The notes under the pieces are model-generated. The model did not search any database. It had not been told where the DNA came from and saw nothing but the letters and a program-made list of their open reading frames with translations. A program made the position numbers and the translations under genes. This document shows, one piece after another, positions 53,629 through 62,038 of a stretch of 64,000 nt of DNA; position 1 is the first letter of the stretch; every line of letters begins with the position of its first letter. The DNA comes from Candidatus Kapaibacterium sp. GTDB taxonomy: Bacteria; Bacteroidota; Ignavibacteria; Kapaibacteriales; NICIL-2. The stretch lies in NCBI GenBank assembly GCA_026003475.1, contig BPHJ01000001.1, forward strand, positions 1,115,189-1,179,188, given 5' to 3'.

Positions 53629-54708
53629 TCATTGGCACCGCTCGGTGATCCATTGCCCGATGCGTGACGTTACACTATCGGGAATCCAATGTTCACCATC
53701 AAACTCGAACAATGTGTAGTTGACACCGGCACGCCGATAGAGTTCGGCAATCAACCACCCTGTTTGGATCGGTACAATGGGATCCTGGCGACCGTGGACA
53801 TGGAGCACTTCGATCCCATACCGGCGGAGATTCTCCAAGCGCTCGGTAATACCACCCCACGCGTAATAGCTCGGCGCCAGGAGAACTGCCGCACGGATCC
53901 GATCGGGATAGCGCGTTGCTAACACCTGGGCGTAGAATCCACCCTGTGAGAATCCGACCACGATCGGAAGTGATCCTTTTACAATCGGCAAGGTGCGTTC
54001 TGCATCGTCGAGCACTGTGCGGTACCACTGCGCCGATAGCTCAACAATGGTAGGATTCATCGAATCGGGCGCTGGGAGGTCCTCACCCGCGGCTGACAGG
54101 CGCAAGCGTCCCTGTGCGATTGTTTCCGCCACCTTGACGTATGGCGCTTCCGGGCACACGATAATTGCGCGTTGGAGGTCCAGCGCCTTTGCCCAACGAA
54201 GCATCATAAGCGGTTCGTTTCCGTTGCCATGGAGTAGCAGCACCAGATGGTAGCGCTGGAGAGGATCGTAACCTGGAGGAAACAACACGCGATAGCGTCC
54301 GATGCGCTCTTGACGTGCATAGCGAATCGGATAGGATGCCAGTTCGGTTGCATTGCGCTCGATCCGGAGGCGGATCAAGCGACCCTGCGGAGTGCGGAGG
54401 ATGGACGCCAGGAGGGTGTCTTGTTCAATAGCGGCGAGACTGCTCAACCCAGCAGATGCAGCGCTCGAGAGCGTTTCCTGTGCGTCGGACCATGCGCCAC
54501 GACTGGCAAGAAGCCGAGCCAGTGAAACCAATGCCGTTGTATCACGTGGATTGGCAGCCGTCCAAAGGCGGTAGTATGCCACTGCCGAATCGGCATTCCC
54601 CTGTTTGAGGAAGTAATCGGCACGCTCACGAGCAGTGCTGGTCGAAACAAGCGGCTGCGGTATGCGCTGAGCCTGTTGCGCTGCCAACGGGCAGAACAAG
54701 ATCAGCAT
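53629..54708 (-). CDS. secreted alpha/beta-hydrolase (esterase type) with N-terminal TPR-like region
   Basis: 359 residues. A short hydrophobic start (ending LAAQQ) suggests export. Residues about 25-95 contain two TPR-like units (RADYFLKQGNADSAVAYYRL). The hydrolase domain carries LVLLLHGNGNEP, the nucleophile elbow GFSQGGF, the acidic residue in GRQDPIVP and the His of GEHWIP, as in carboxylesterase/phospholipase (PF02230) enzymes. The reading frame runs on through both tRNA genes, which cannot be coding. The ATG at 54708 is only 6 nt after the tRNA-Leu 3' end, with no ribosome binding site. Confidence 0.8.
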   Translation of the reverse strand: MLILFCPLAAQQAQRIPQPLVSTSTARERADYFLKQGNADSAVAYYRLWTAANPRDTTALVSLARLLASRGAWSDAQETLSSAASAGLSSLAAIEQDTLLASILRTPQGRLIRLRIERNATELASYPIRYARQERIGRYRVLFPPGYDPLQRYHLVLLLHGNGNEPLMMLRWAKALDLQRAIIVCPEAPYVKVAETIAQGRLRLSAAGEDLPAPDSMNPTIVELSAQWYRTVLDDAERTLPIVKGSLPIVVGFSQGGFYAQVLATRYPDRIRAAVLLAPSYYAWGGITERLENLRRYGIEVLHVHGRQDPIVPIQTGWLIAELYRRAGVNYTLFEFDGEHWIPDSVTSRIGQWITERCQ

Positions 54709-54714
54709 ACCCAG

Positions 54715-54798
54715 TGCCCGGAACAGGAGTCGAACCTGCACGTCCTTACGGACACTACACCCTGAATGTAGCGCGTCTGCCAATTCCGCCATCCGGGC
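54715..54798 (-). tRNA. tRNA-Leu (anticodon CAG)
   Basis: An 84-nt class II tRNA on the minus strand. The acceptor GCCCGGA/TCCGGGC is perfect with discriminator A. The anticodon stem CTACA/TGTAG holds loop TTCAGGG (CAG, leucine). The variable arm TGTCCGTAAGGACG and T-loop GGTTCGACTC are present. The 3' CCA is not encoded. Confidence 0.96.
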
Positions 54799-54808
54799 AA
54801 CCATCATG

Positions 54809-54897
<89 letters not shown>

Positions 54898-54906
54898 ACT
54901 GCGATG

Positions 54907-54914
54907 CAAAAATA
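54907..54914 (-). promoter_or_regulatory. -7 box of the tRNA-Ser/tRNA-Leu/hydrolase transcript
   Basis: TATTTTTG on the minus strand, an exact TAnnTTTG match, 9 nt before the tRNA-Ser 5' end and just past the stop of the SurA-like gene. No clear TTG -33 is seen. Confidence 0.6.
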
Positions 54915-54932
54915 CGAGCCACCCGACCACCA

Positions 54933-56225
54933 TCAGTGCAGTATCTCCCAATGCAGTTGACGCCGAAGCGTTGCAACCAAGCGTTCGTAGAGTTGCTGCT
55001 GCTTGATCGAGATGGCAAAATTTTCCAGTTCCTTGTAGTCGTTGTCGAGCGTTGGCTTATGGGGTGGGATGGTTCGCTTTTTCCACAGAATGTGGAAGCC
55101 CTGCTTGGTCGGATTTGTCGAGTACGGGAGCGGTTGGGTAATCTGCCCATCTGCTAAGCTATCGAGCAGTTGCGCCAGGCTCGGTTCTAAGGTTGATGCT
55201 GCAAGTCTGCCCAATGCACCACCAAAGCCGCGCGTGTCCTGCTCGTCGGAGTACTGCCGCGCCGCTTCTTCGAAGGAAAGCTCGCCAGTGAGTATGCGCG
55301 CGCGGAGGTTTTCCAACTCGGTTCGAACGCGCTCTTGGTCGCTCTCCTGACGCGGTATGCTGATGAGGATGTGACGAACATGAATCTGGTCAACGGTGCG
55401 CTCGATCATCTGCACAATGTGATAGCCGAATGGTGTTTCGATCGGCATAGAAATTTCACCGTTCTGCAGCTTCTTGCATGCAGAACAGAACTCCGGCACA
55501 AAGTCGTTACAGTTGCGCATGCCTAAGTCGCCACACGATGAGCGTGTGTTCGGATCTTCGGAAGTCCGAGCAGCAACGACGCAGAAATCCTCACCGCGCA
55601 GGATTGAATCGCGAATGGCTCTGGCCCGTGTGGCAGCAGCTTGACGAGCATCCTGCGTCGGTGTTACGTAGCGCACAATATGGTAGAGCTCGTATTGCTT
55701 ACTGATAACCGGCAACGAGTCCCGATACAGTTGGTAAAATTCTTCGACTTCGCGCGGAGTGACCTTGACATCCCCAAGTTTGAGCATACGATACCGTTCG
55801 GTGAGCAAGCGTTTGCGAATCTCTTCCCGCCCATCCCGCCGAATCTTCCACATCGGCATTTGATAGATGTTTTCCAGCCGCTCTTCAGACCCGACTTGGC
55901 GAATGAGCTGCTGGATCGTTGCCTCCAGTTGTAGGTTGACTTCTTCATCGCTCACCGTGATGCTATCCAACTGTGCTTGGACGTACATAAGCCGGTCGTT
56001 GATGAGTGCATCGAGCACACGTTGTCGGATCGCTGGATCGGTTGGTTTGACCGTGGGATTCTGTTGAGCAAGAAGCAGCAGTTGCGCATCCACTTCGCTT
56101 TTGAGGATTGGCTCGCCCCCAGCAATAGCTTCGACGCGATCGAGGACGTCCCCTTCGCGAATCGACGGTTGCTGTGCTGCGGCCAGCACCGACAAAGCCA
56201 CTAATGATGCCAACAATCGCATCAC
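54933..56225 (-). CDS. SurA-like periplasmic peptidyl-prolyl isomerase with two parvulin domains
   Basis: 430 residues. Signal peptide ends LAAAQQ. An N-terminal SurA-type helical region (about 25-170, VEAIAGGEPILKSEVDAQL start) precedes two parvulin domains (about 180-290 and 295-395), recognised by HIVRY...GGDLG-like SSCGDLG...FGYHIVQ and VRHILIS...GFGGALG...GFHILWKKR. SurA delivers unfolded outer-membrane proteins to the Bam complex. The first parvulin domain contains an unusual group of cysteines. The ATG overlaps the upstream PpiD-like gene by 4 bp. Confidence 0.9.
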   Translation of the reverse strand: MMRLLASLVALSVLAAAQQPSIREGDVLDRVEAIAGGEPILKSEVDAQLLLLAQQNPTVKPTDPAIRQRVLDALINDRLMYVQAQLDSITVSDEEVNLQLEATIQQLIRQVGSEERLENIYQMPMWKIRRDGREEIRKRLLTERYRMLKLGDVKVTPREVEEFYQLYRDSLPVISKQYELYHIVRYVTPTQDARQAAATRARAIRDSILRGEDFCVVAARTSEDPNTRSSCGDLGMRNCNDFVPEFCSACKKLQNGEISMPIETPFGYHIVQMIERTVDQIHVRHILISIPRQESDQERVRTELENLRARILTGELSFEEAARQYSDEQDTRGFGGALGRLAASTLEPSLAQLLDSLADGQITQPLPYSTNPTKQGFHILWKKRTIPPHKPTLDNDYKELENFAISIKQQQLYERLVATLRRQLHWEILH

Positions 56226-58291
56226 TTGCGGAAGAGCTTGTTGATCGTCGCCATCCGATACTCAACAGGGAATCGCTTACGTAATTGTCCGAGCCACTGT
56301 TCGGTGAGTATGCGCTGCTTGATTTCCTGTACTGCTGCGGCAAGGTCGGGTATGGCTTCCTCGAAGGTTTTCTGTCGCGGTGGAAAGACTGCATTGACCC
56401 GGATGATGCTGTATCCGTTTTCGAACTTGAGCGGACCGAGTACTTGTCCCGCATGAGGACTCGACTGTTCTACCAATGCTGCAATTTTCGACGTGCGAGG
56501 CGTCACCTTCCCCCAGTGTCCATTTTTCTCACGGTAACCGGCACGTTGCGTGAACTCAGCAGCAAGTTTTTCGAACTCCTCTTGAGTTGTCGTCTGATCG
56601 GCACGTTTTCGAAGCTCGGTTGCCATGCTATCGTTGAGCACAAAAATTTCGCTCAGGTCGTAGGTAAGCTCAGTACGATAGCGTGTTTGGGTTGTGTCCC
56701 AATACACACGCGCCAGTGTGGTATCGAACTTGAGTTTGGACCACACTTCTTGGTCTTCGACCTTGAACAGCAGAATGCCATCGCGAAACTCGCGGACAAG
56801 GCGCGCAAAGTCAGGATACTCGCGGTCCAGGTGTGCGGTCAAGCGCGTAATGATCATCGGATCAGTGATTTTGTTGAGCGCGGTGGTCAATCCCTGGTGG
56901 TTGAGTGTGTAGGGTTCACGGCGAGCCTTGAGCGAATCAATGAAGGCCCCGACCGTCAATCCATCATGTGTGCCGAGTGAGTAGAGGACCTCTGCCCGCA
57001 GCGACGCACTCACCGATGCATCCCAGGCACTATCACGTGTGGTACGGGATGGATTGACCACAGTGCGCAACGCTGCCAGTACCGATTCGCGGAGCATCCA
57101 CCCAGCACGCTGCTTTTCGGCATCGAGGAAGGCGCGCTTGTCGTCCTCGAAATTGTAGCGCCGATAGAGCCGGCGAACGGCTTCCCGCTCTTCGTTTGGA
57201 TTGTAGCTCTTGGTCGAGTCCCGCCGAATCAAATGCACTCCATAGACGGTGCGCGCAATGCCCACTTGTCCATCACGGAGCGAAAAGAGCACCTCCTCAA
57301 ACTGTGGCAGCAAGCGACGATTATCCGATTCAAAGCCAAGCGAGCGGCAATAGTAGCTCCCGCCACCGAGCACGCCGCCATTGTTCGCAGAGGACTTATC
57401 GCTGGAGAAGCGGCGTGCAGCCTCGGCAAATTGCTCAGCGGCGCCATGCTCAAGTGCCTTGAGCAAACTATCGGCACGACGCTCGACGGCAAGTGAATCG
57501 AATTCCTCGGTCGGTGTAAGGAGAATATGCCGCACACGGACCATCTCCCGCGGTCTTTTGTCCAAAAGCTTCGCAAGAATGTACACAAAGCGGGTCCGAA
57601 TTGGGTGCGGATAAACTTCACCCGGCTTCAAGGAGAACACAGCATCTTCGAGCGGGCGAACCACACCCGACAACGCTGTAATGTACGGCAGCACTCCGCC
57701 GTTGCGGCCGGTTTCCTTATCGTCGGAGGAATCTTTGGCAACCTGCTCGAATTGTGTTCCCGATTGTACCAACCGCAAACAGGCCTGTGCTTTTGCGTAG
57801 GCAGCAGTCGTATCGGCATTTTCCCCCTGCGGAATGGTCACCACAATAACGGCAGGCTTGACTTCGTATGCGCGGCGCTCCAATGCACGCTCGACGTTGG
57901 GTTCGATGATGCGTTTTTCGTAGAGGTACGTTTCTGCCACCAATCGGCGATTAGCAGCGACCTCCGCCAAAATGCTGGAGTCTTTGTCGTAGCCACGGCT
58001 AATAGCATCGAGCACCTTGAGGCGGTAGTTCGTGTACAATCGCAAAAATTCCAGCACCGTATCCCGCGGCAGCGATACCAGTGAGCGAGTTCCCCGATTC
58101 GAATTGCGCAAGTAAGTTGCTTCGATGTCCTCGTAGGTTACCACTTCCGGACCGACCCGCGCAAGAATTGTCGTCGGTGCTGGAGCAGATGGTGTTGGTG
58201 CGGGACCGCGAGCTTTCGCTCGTGATGGTTGAGCGTAAACGACACCTATCGAGAGGATAACGGCAAGAGTAGCGATTGCATGTGCACGCAT
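56222..58291 (-). CDS. PpiD/SurA-like periplasmic chaperone with tandem parvulin modules
   Basis: 689 residues. Signal peptide ends VVYAQ. A SurA-like N-terminal helical part (about 45-145) is followed by parvulin-like modules near 150-255 (VVTIPQGENAD start, GGVLPY, VRPLEDAVFSLKPGEV), 257-365 (VRHILLTPTEEFD, NGGVLGGG, YGVHLIRRD) and a more degenerate one near 560-665 (LSEIFVLNDS, NGHWGKV, NGYSIIRVNAVF). The second module is the most complete. It probably assists outer-membrane protein folding with its neighbour. The ATG at 58291 is preferred over an in-frame TTG at 58306. Confidence 0.85.
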   Translation of the reverse strand: MRAHAIATLAVILSIGVVYAQPSRAKARGPAPTPSAPAPTTILARVGPEVVTYEDIEATYLRNSNRGTRSLVSLPRDTVLEFLRLYTNYRLKVLDAISRGYDKDSSILAEVAANRRLVAETYLYEKRIIEPNVERALERRAYEVKPAVIVVTIPQGENADTTAAYAKAQACLRLVQSGTQFEQVAKDSSDDKETGRNGGVLPYITALSGVVRPLEDAVFSLKPGEVYPHPIRTRFVYILAKLLDKRPREMVRVRHILLTPTEEFDSLAVERRADSLLKALEHGAAEQFAEAARRFSSDKSSANNGGVLGGGSYYCRSLGFESDNRRLLPQFEEVLFSLRDGQVGIARTVYGVHLIRRDSTKSYNPNEEREAVRRLYRRYNFEDDKRAFLDAEKQRAGWMLRESVLAALRTVVNPSRTTRDSAWDASVSASLRAEVLYSLGTHDGLTVGAFIDSLKARREPYTLNHQGLTTALNKITDPMIITRLTAHLDREYPDFARLVREFRDGILLFKVEDQEVWSKLKFDTTLARVYWDTTQTRYRTELTYDLSEIFVLNDSMATELRKRADQTTTQEEFEKLAAEFTQRAGYREKNGHWGKVTPRTSKIAALVEQSSPHAGQVLGPLKFENGYSIIRVNAVFPPRQKTFEEAIPDLAAAVQEIKQRILTEQWLGQLRKRFPVEYRMATINKLFRK

Positions 58292-58332
58292 GATGCAATG
58301 ACGCAATGGTAAAAAATTCGCCGAACAAAACG

Positions 58333-58340
58333 CAAAATTA
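58333..58340 (-). promoter_or_regulatory. -7 box of the PpiD/SurA-like operon
   Basis: TAATTTTG on the minus strand, an exact TAnnTTTG match, overlapping the end of murC and 41 nt before the ATG at 58291. No clear -33 element. Confidence 0.5.
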
Positions 58341-59720
58341 GCGGGAACCAGCAGTATCGGCTGCCTGCTGCTCGATTAGGTCGTGTGCTAGACGCACAAT
58401 ATCACCGGCCCCCATTGTGATAAGCACATCTCCCGGACGCAGCACCTGGTCGAGCAAACGGCAGACATCGGCGCGGGTTGGCGCAAAAAATGCCCTTGAA
58501 TGCCGATGCTGCAATCGCACAAGGATTGTTTCTCCACTGATGCCGTCGAGCGGGGCTTCGCGTGCTGCGTAAACGTCAGTGACAATCGCAAGATCCGCCT
58601 GCGCCAATTCATCAGCAAATGCATCTGCAAAATCGCGCGTTCGTGTGTAGGTGTGTGGTTGGAAAACGACGATGATTCGCCTTCCCGGAAAGCGTTCCCG
58701 TGCTGTTCGAAGCGTTGCACGAACTTCCGTTGGATGGTGTGCATAATCGTCAACAACGGTTGCGCCTCGGTACTGACCCAGAATTTGGAAACGGCGAATG
58801 ACTCCACGAAAGGTCTTCAGGGCTTGGTGGATTGTCGCATAGGGCACGTCCAATTCCAACCCCACCGCAACTGCTGCCAGGGCGTTAGCGACATTATGAG
58901 CACCGGGTATATGCATGGTCAGCGGTCCGAGGGTATTTCCGTGCCAGAGAACGGTAGCAACGACGCCTGTGTCGGTGTATCGAAGATCGGTCGCGCGCAA
59001 CATGCAACCTTGGCCGAAACCATAGGTGACCACTCGATGCGGCACGCGTGCTGCAAGACGCATGCAACCGGGATCATCACCACAGATGATCAGCGCACCG
59101 AGTAGCGAAACTCGCTGTGCAAACTCGAAGAATGCGTGCTCGACTGCATCGAATGAGCCGTAGATGTCCAGGTGCTCAGCTTCGATGTTGGTGATGACTG
59201 CAATCGTTGGTGTTAGCTGCAGGAAAGAGCGGTCGTACTCGTCGGCTTCGACGACGAACCATTGACCAGCTCCGACACGCGCATTCGATCCGCCGAAATC
59301 ACGAAGCCGACCGCCGACAATCACCGTCGGATCGAACCCGGCTTCGATCAGGACGCGACCGCAGAGCGAAGTAGTTGTTGTTTTGCCGTGGGTTCCAGCA
59401 ATTGCAAGGGATTTGCCCAGCCGTGTAACGTGTGCCAGCAACTCGGCGCGGCGCACCAAGGGAATACCGCGTCGCAGTGCCTCGAGTGTTTCTGGGTTTG
59501 TTCCAGGGTTGATTGCACTGGAGTACACCACCAGATCAGCTCCATCAACGTGGCTGGCAGCATGACCAATTGCAACCGATATTCCACGAACGCAGAGAAG
59601 GCGGGTATTGTCCGACTCAGCAGTATCCGAGCCGCTCACCTCGAATCCACGAGCACGGACCACTTCTGCAAGCCCGCTCATGCCAATTCCACCAATGCCA
59701 ACAAAGTGTATGCGCTTCAC
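58338..59720 (-). CDS. murC: UDP-N-acetylmuramate-L-alanine ligase
   Basis: 460 residues. MurC adds L-alanine to UDP-MurNAc, starting the peptide stem. The N-terminal nucleotide-binding FVGIGGIGMSGLAEV, the P-loop AIAGTHGKTTTTSL, DEYDRSFLQLTP, the metal-binding ITNIEAEHLDIYG, and the C-terminal VVDDYAHHPTEVRATL are all present. The GTG at 59720, 11 nt after the mutL stop, is chosen because the conserved VKRIHFVGIGG begins there; the frame stays open further upstream inside mutL. Murein genes murB and murD are elsewhere in this window. Confidence 0.95.
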   Translation of the reverse strand: MKRIHFVGIGGIGMSGLAEVVRARGFEVSGSDTAESDNTRLLCVRGISVAIGHAASHVDGADLVVYSSAINPGTNPETLEALRRGIPLVRRAELLAHVTRLGKSLAIAGTHGKTTTTSLCGRVLIEAGFDPTVIVGGRLRDFGGSNARVGAGQWFVVEADEYDRSFLQLTPTIAVITNIEAEHLDIYGSFDAVEHAFFEFAQRVSLLGALIICGDDPGCMRLAARVPHRVVTYGFGQGCMLRATDLRYTDTGVVATVLWHGNTLGPLTMHIPGAHNVANALAAVAVGLELDVPYATIHQALKTFRGVIRRFQILGQYRGATVVDDYAHHPTEVRATLRTARERFPGRRIIVVFQPHTYTRTRDFADAFADELAQADLAIVTDVYAAREAPLDGISGETILVRLQHRHSRAFFAPTRADVCRLLDQVLRPGDVLITMGAGDIVRLAHDLIEQQAADTAGSR

Positions 59721-59731
59721 TGCTCGAATGC

Positions 59732-61579
59732 CTATGAGGTTCGACCGAAACGGCGATCGAGTTCGCGAAGCGCAAAGTGGATCATGACCGGACGCCCGTG
59801 CGGACACACTTCCGGCGTTCGGCAGCGGAACAGGTCCTCGACTAATCGCCGCATTTCAGCGACGCTGAGCGGATCACCTGCTTTGATTGCCGCGCGACAT
59901 CCGTAGGATGCTGCAAGGTTATCTCGCGCTGATGCTGGTCGGATCGTTTGATACTCTGCGTATTGCTCCAGCACCTCGCGCAGTGATGTGGCTTCCTCTC
60001 CTGGACGAATCTCGGTTGGCACTGCGCGAATCTCGACGGTGGCACGATCTTCATGCAAGCAGCAATCGTATCCAAGCCGCTGTAGGTCTTCAGCAAGTTC
60101 ACGGAAGATGGCAATCTCGCGGGCATTGAGGGGGAGTTCCACTGGAAACATCAACCGCTGAGAACGATCGGCGCTGGCATGCTCGAGCGCATCGAGTGCA
60201 CGCTCGTAGAGTATGCGTTCGTGAGCGATGTGCTGATCAATGATCATGATTCCATCGTCGGTTTGAACGAAAATGTACTTATTGTGCATCTGCCACATGC
60301 GTGGCTGTTCGGGGAAGGTCTCCCTCTCCACTGCCGACGACGATGCGGGCGCAAGGATGCTCGCCAACTGCTGGCTTGTTGCTGGCTGCCACTGCGGCTG
60401 CTCGGTTCGAAGCTGGTAGCTTGAGCTCCTTGGTCGTCCCGGAGACGACGGCAGGGTTGGTGGCGATTGAAGCGGGATCACCTCACCGGTGAGGCGATTG
60501 ACAACCAGCGGCGCGCCCCCACTGTTGGGCACAGCGATCAACGGCGCGCTCGATTCGACCTGTTTGACCCGAAGCTGGGGAATAAGCTCGTGCTGACGCA
60601 TGCTCTGGAGTACTGCTTCGAGCACCGCATGGTACATGGCCCGTTCGTCGTCGAACTTGACTTCATGTTTTTGCGGGTGCACGTTGACGTCCACACGTTC
60701 CGGATCGAGCCAGATGAACAGCACAAAAAATGGATGTTCGGATTTTTCGAGCATGTGCTCGTAGCCCTGGTAGATCGCATGTGCCAGCGCACGATTGGTA
60801 ATGGGACGGTGGTTGAGAAACAGGTACTGTGATGCTTTCGTTGTCCGCGCAATTGAGGGTAAACCCAAGAATCCTTCGATACGAACAAGGTCGGTCTGAT
60901 GGTCCACAGGGATCAGTGATCCAGCAATGTCGGCATGGAAGAGCGCGCCAATACGTTCGAGCAAGGGTTGAGGCTGAAGCTGAAAAACCATCCCTCTGCC
61001 GTCGTGGAATGTCCACGAGCGATCAGGGTAGCTCAAACCGTAGCGGATCATTGTTTCGCTGATGTAGCGCAGCTCGGTTGTATCACTGCGAAGGAATTTT
61101 CGGCGAGCAGGAACGTTAAAAAACAGATTCCGCACGATGACTTGCGTACCGGCGGGGCAATCGGTTGGTTCAATCCGTTGTGGCTTGAGAGGCTGGCACA
61201 CTAACTTCCATCCATGCTCATCGCCAGCCTGGCGGGTAATGATTTCAAGATCAGCGACTGATGCAATGGAAGCAAGCGCTTCTCCCCGAAAACCTAGCGT
61301 CGCCAGCCGTTGCAGATCCTCGAGTGATCGAATCTTCGATGTTGCGTGGCGCACGGTGGCAAGCTCTAAATCCTCCCGATGCATACCGCAACCATCGTCG
61401 AGGACATGGATGAGCGACTTTCCACCATCGCGCACAAAGACTGCAATCTCACGTGCACCTGCATCGAGGGCGTTTTCGATCAACTCCTTGACAACCGATT
61501 CTGGTCGCTGGACAACCTCACCGGCAGCGATTTGATTGGCGATATGGTCGGGGAGAATTGTGATGCGAGGGTGTTCCAT
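59732..61579 (-). CDS. mutL: DNA mismatch repair protein MutL
   Basis: 615 residues. The GHKL ATPase domain has IAAGEVVQRPESVVKELIENALDAG opening with its Mg-binding Asn, DDGCGMHREDL, TSKIRSLEDL and the GFRGEAL motif. The C-terminal dimerisation domain carries DQHIAHERILYE, one residue off the DQHA(X)2E(X)4E metal-dependent endonuclease motif, and CPHGRPVMI as the zinc-related motif, so it is probably the nicking type found in organisms without MutH. The ATG at 61579 is at the family start. It is followed by murC. Confidence 0.95.
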   Translation of the reverse strand: MEHPRITILPDHIANQIAAGEVVQRPESVVKELIENALDAGAREIAVFVRDGGKSLIHVLDDGCGMHREDLELATVRHATSKIRSLEDLQRLATLGFRGEALASIASVADLEIITRQAGDEHGWKLVCQPLKPQRIEPTDCPAGTQVIVRNLFFNVPARRKFLRSDTTELRYISETMIRYGLSYPDRSWTFHDGRGMVFQLQPQPLLERIGALFHADIAGSLIPVDHQTDLVRIEGFLGLPSIARTTKASQYLFLNHRPITNRALAHAIYQGYEHMLEKSEHPFFVLFIWLDPERVDVNVHPQKHEVKFDDERAMYHAVLEAVLQSMRQHELIPQLRVKQVESSAPLIAVPNSGGAPLVVNRLTGEVIPLQSPPTLPSSPGRPRSSSYQLRTEQPQWQPATSQQLASILAPASSSAVERETFPEQPRMWQMHNKYIFVQTDDGIMIIDQHIAHERILYERALDALEHASADRSQRLMFPVELPLNAREIAIFRELAEDLQRLGYDCCLHEDRATVEIRAVPTEIRPGEEATSLREVLEQYAEYQTIRPASARDNLAASYGCRAAIKAGDPLSVAEMRRLVEDLFRCRTPEVCPHGRPVMIHFALRELDRRFGRTS

Positions 61580-61607
61580 TGCAACGTGCGTGGGATGCGT
61601 AGCTTTG
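61579..61607 (+). promoter_or_regulatory. promoter of the small Cys-rich membrane protein gene
   Basis: TTG (61579-61581) is followed after 18 nt by TAGCTTTG (61600-61607), an exact TAnnTTTG -7 box, 47 nt before the ATG at 61655. It is divergent from the mutL promoter and overlaps the mutL start codon. Confidence 0.6.
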
Positions 61608-61626
61608 AAGTGCAAACTGCTCGCAG

Positions 61627-61655
61627 CGAAAATACACCGTCTTACACCAAGGCAA
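61627..61655 (-). promoter_or_regulatory. probable mutL promoter
   Basis: On the minus strand, TTG (61655-61653) is followed after 18 nt by TATTTTCG (61634-61627), one mismatch from TAnnTTTG. The mutL ATG is 47 nt further on. Confidence 0.45.
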
Positions 61656-62038
61656 TGCTTGATTTTTTTGTTGACCACCTTCTCCTCCGGAGGGGTTTCT
61701 ACGACGACCGCGGCAGCCCACGCTTAGCCACAGGAGCTGTGGTTTTCGGTGCACTGCTGCGATCGTTGCTGGTGATTATCGCTGGATTTGTGCTGTGGCA
61801 GTATGCAGGCATCGAGGTGTCCATTCCGGCCTCCCTGCTATTGCTCTGGGGATATGCAGTGTATCCCGCGTACCGTCAACTGGTGGTCTACAGCGAGCAG
61901 AGCCAACAGATCGAGGAGGAGTTGCTCTGCAGTTCGTGTATCCACTTCAACCGCAGCGGACACTATTGCCAACTCTACGACGAGCACGTTCGCCCCGATT
62001 ACATCCCCTGTGGTGGCAGTGATTGGGAGCCATCATAG
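61655..62038 (+). CDS. small membrane protein with C-terminal cysteine cluster (127 aa)
   Basis: 127 residues. Two membrane helices (about 29-49 and 53-70), then a charged helix, and a tail with CSSCIHFNRSGHYC and a final Cys in YIPCGG. The four cysteines (CxxC, then C, then C) look like a metal site or disulfides. The short motif YDEHVRPDYIPCGGSDWEP suggests a conserved family, but I cannot name it. It has its own consensus promoter, divergent from mutL, and a 6-bp convergent overlap with the GWxTD gene. Confidence 0.72.
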   Translation: MLDFFVDHLLLRRGFYDDRGSPRLATGAVVFGALLRSLLVIIAGFVLWQYAGIEVSIPASLLLLWGYAVYPAYRQLVVYSEQSQQIEEELLCSSCIHFNRSGHYCQLYDEHVRPDYIPCGGSDWEPS

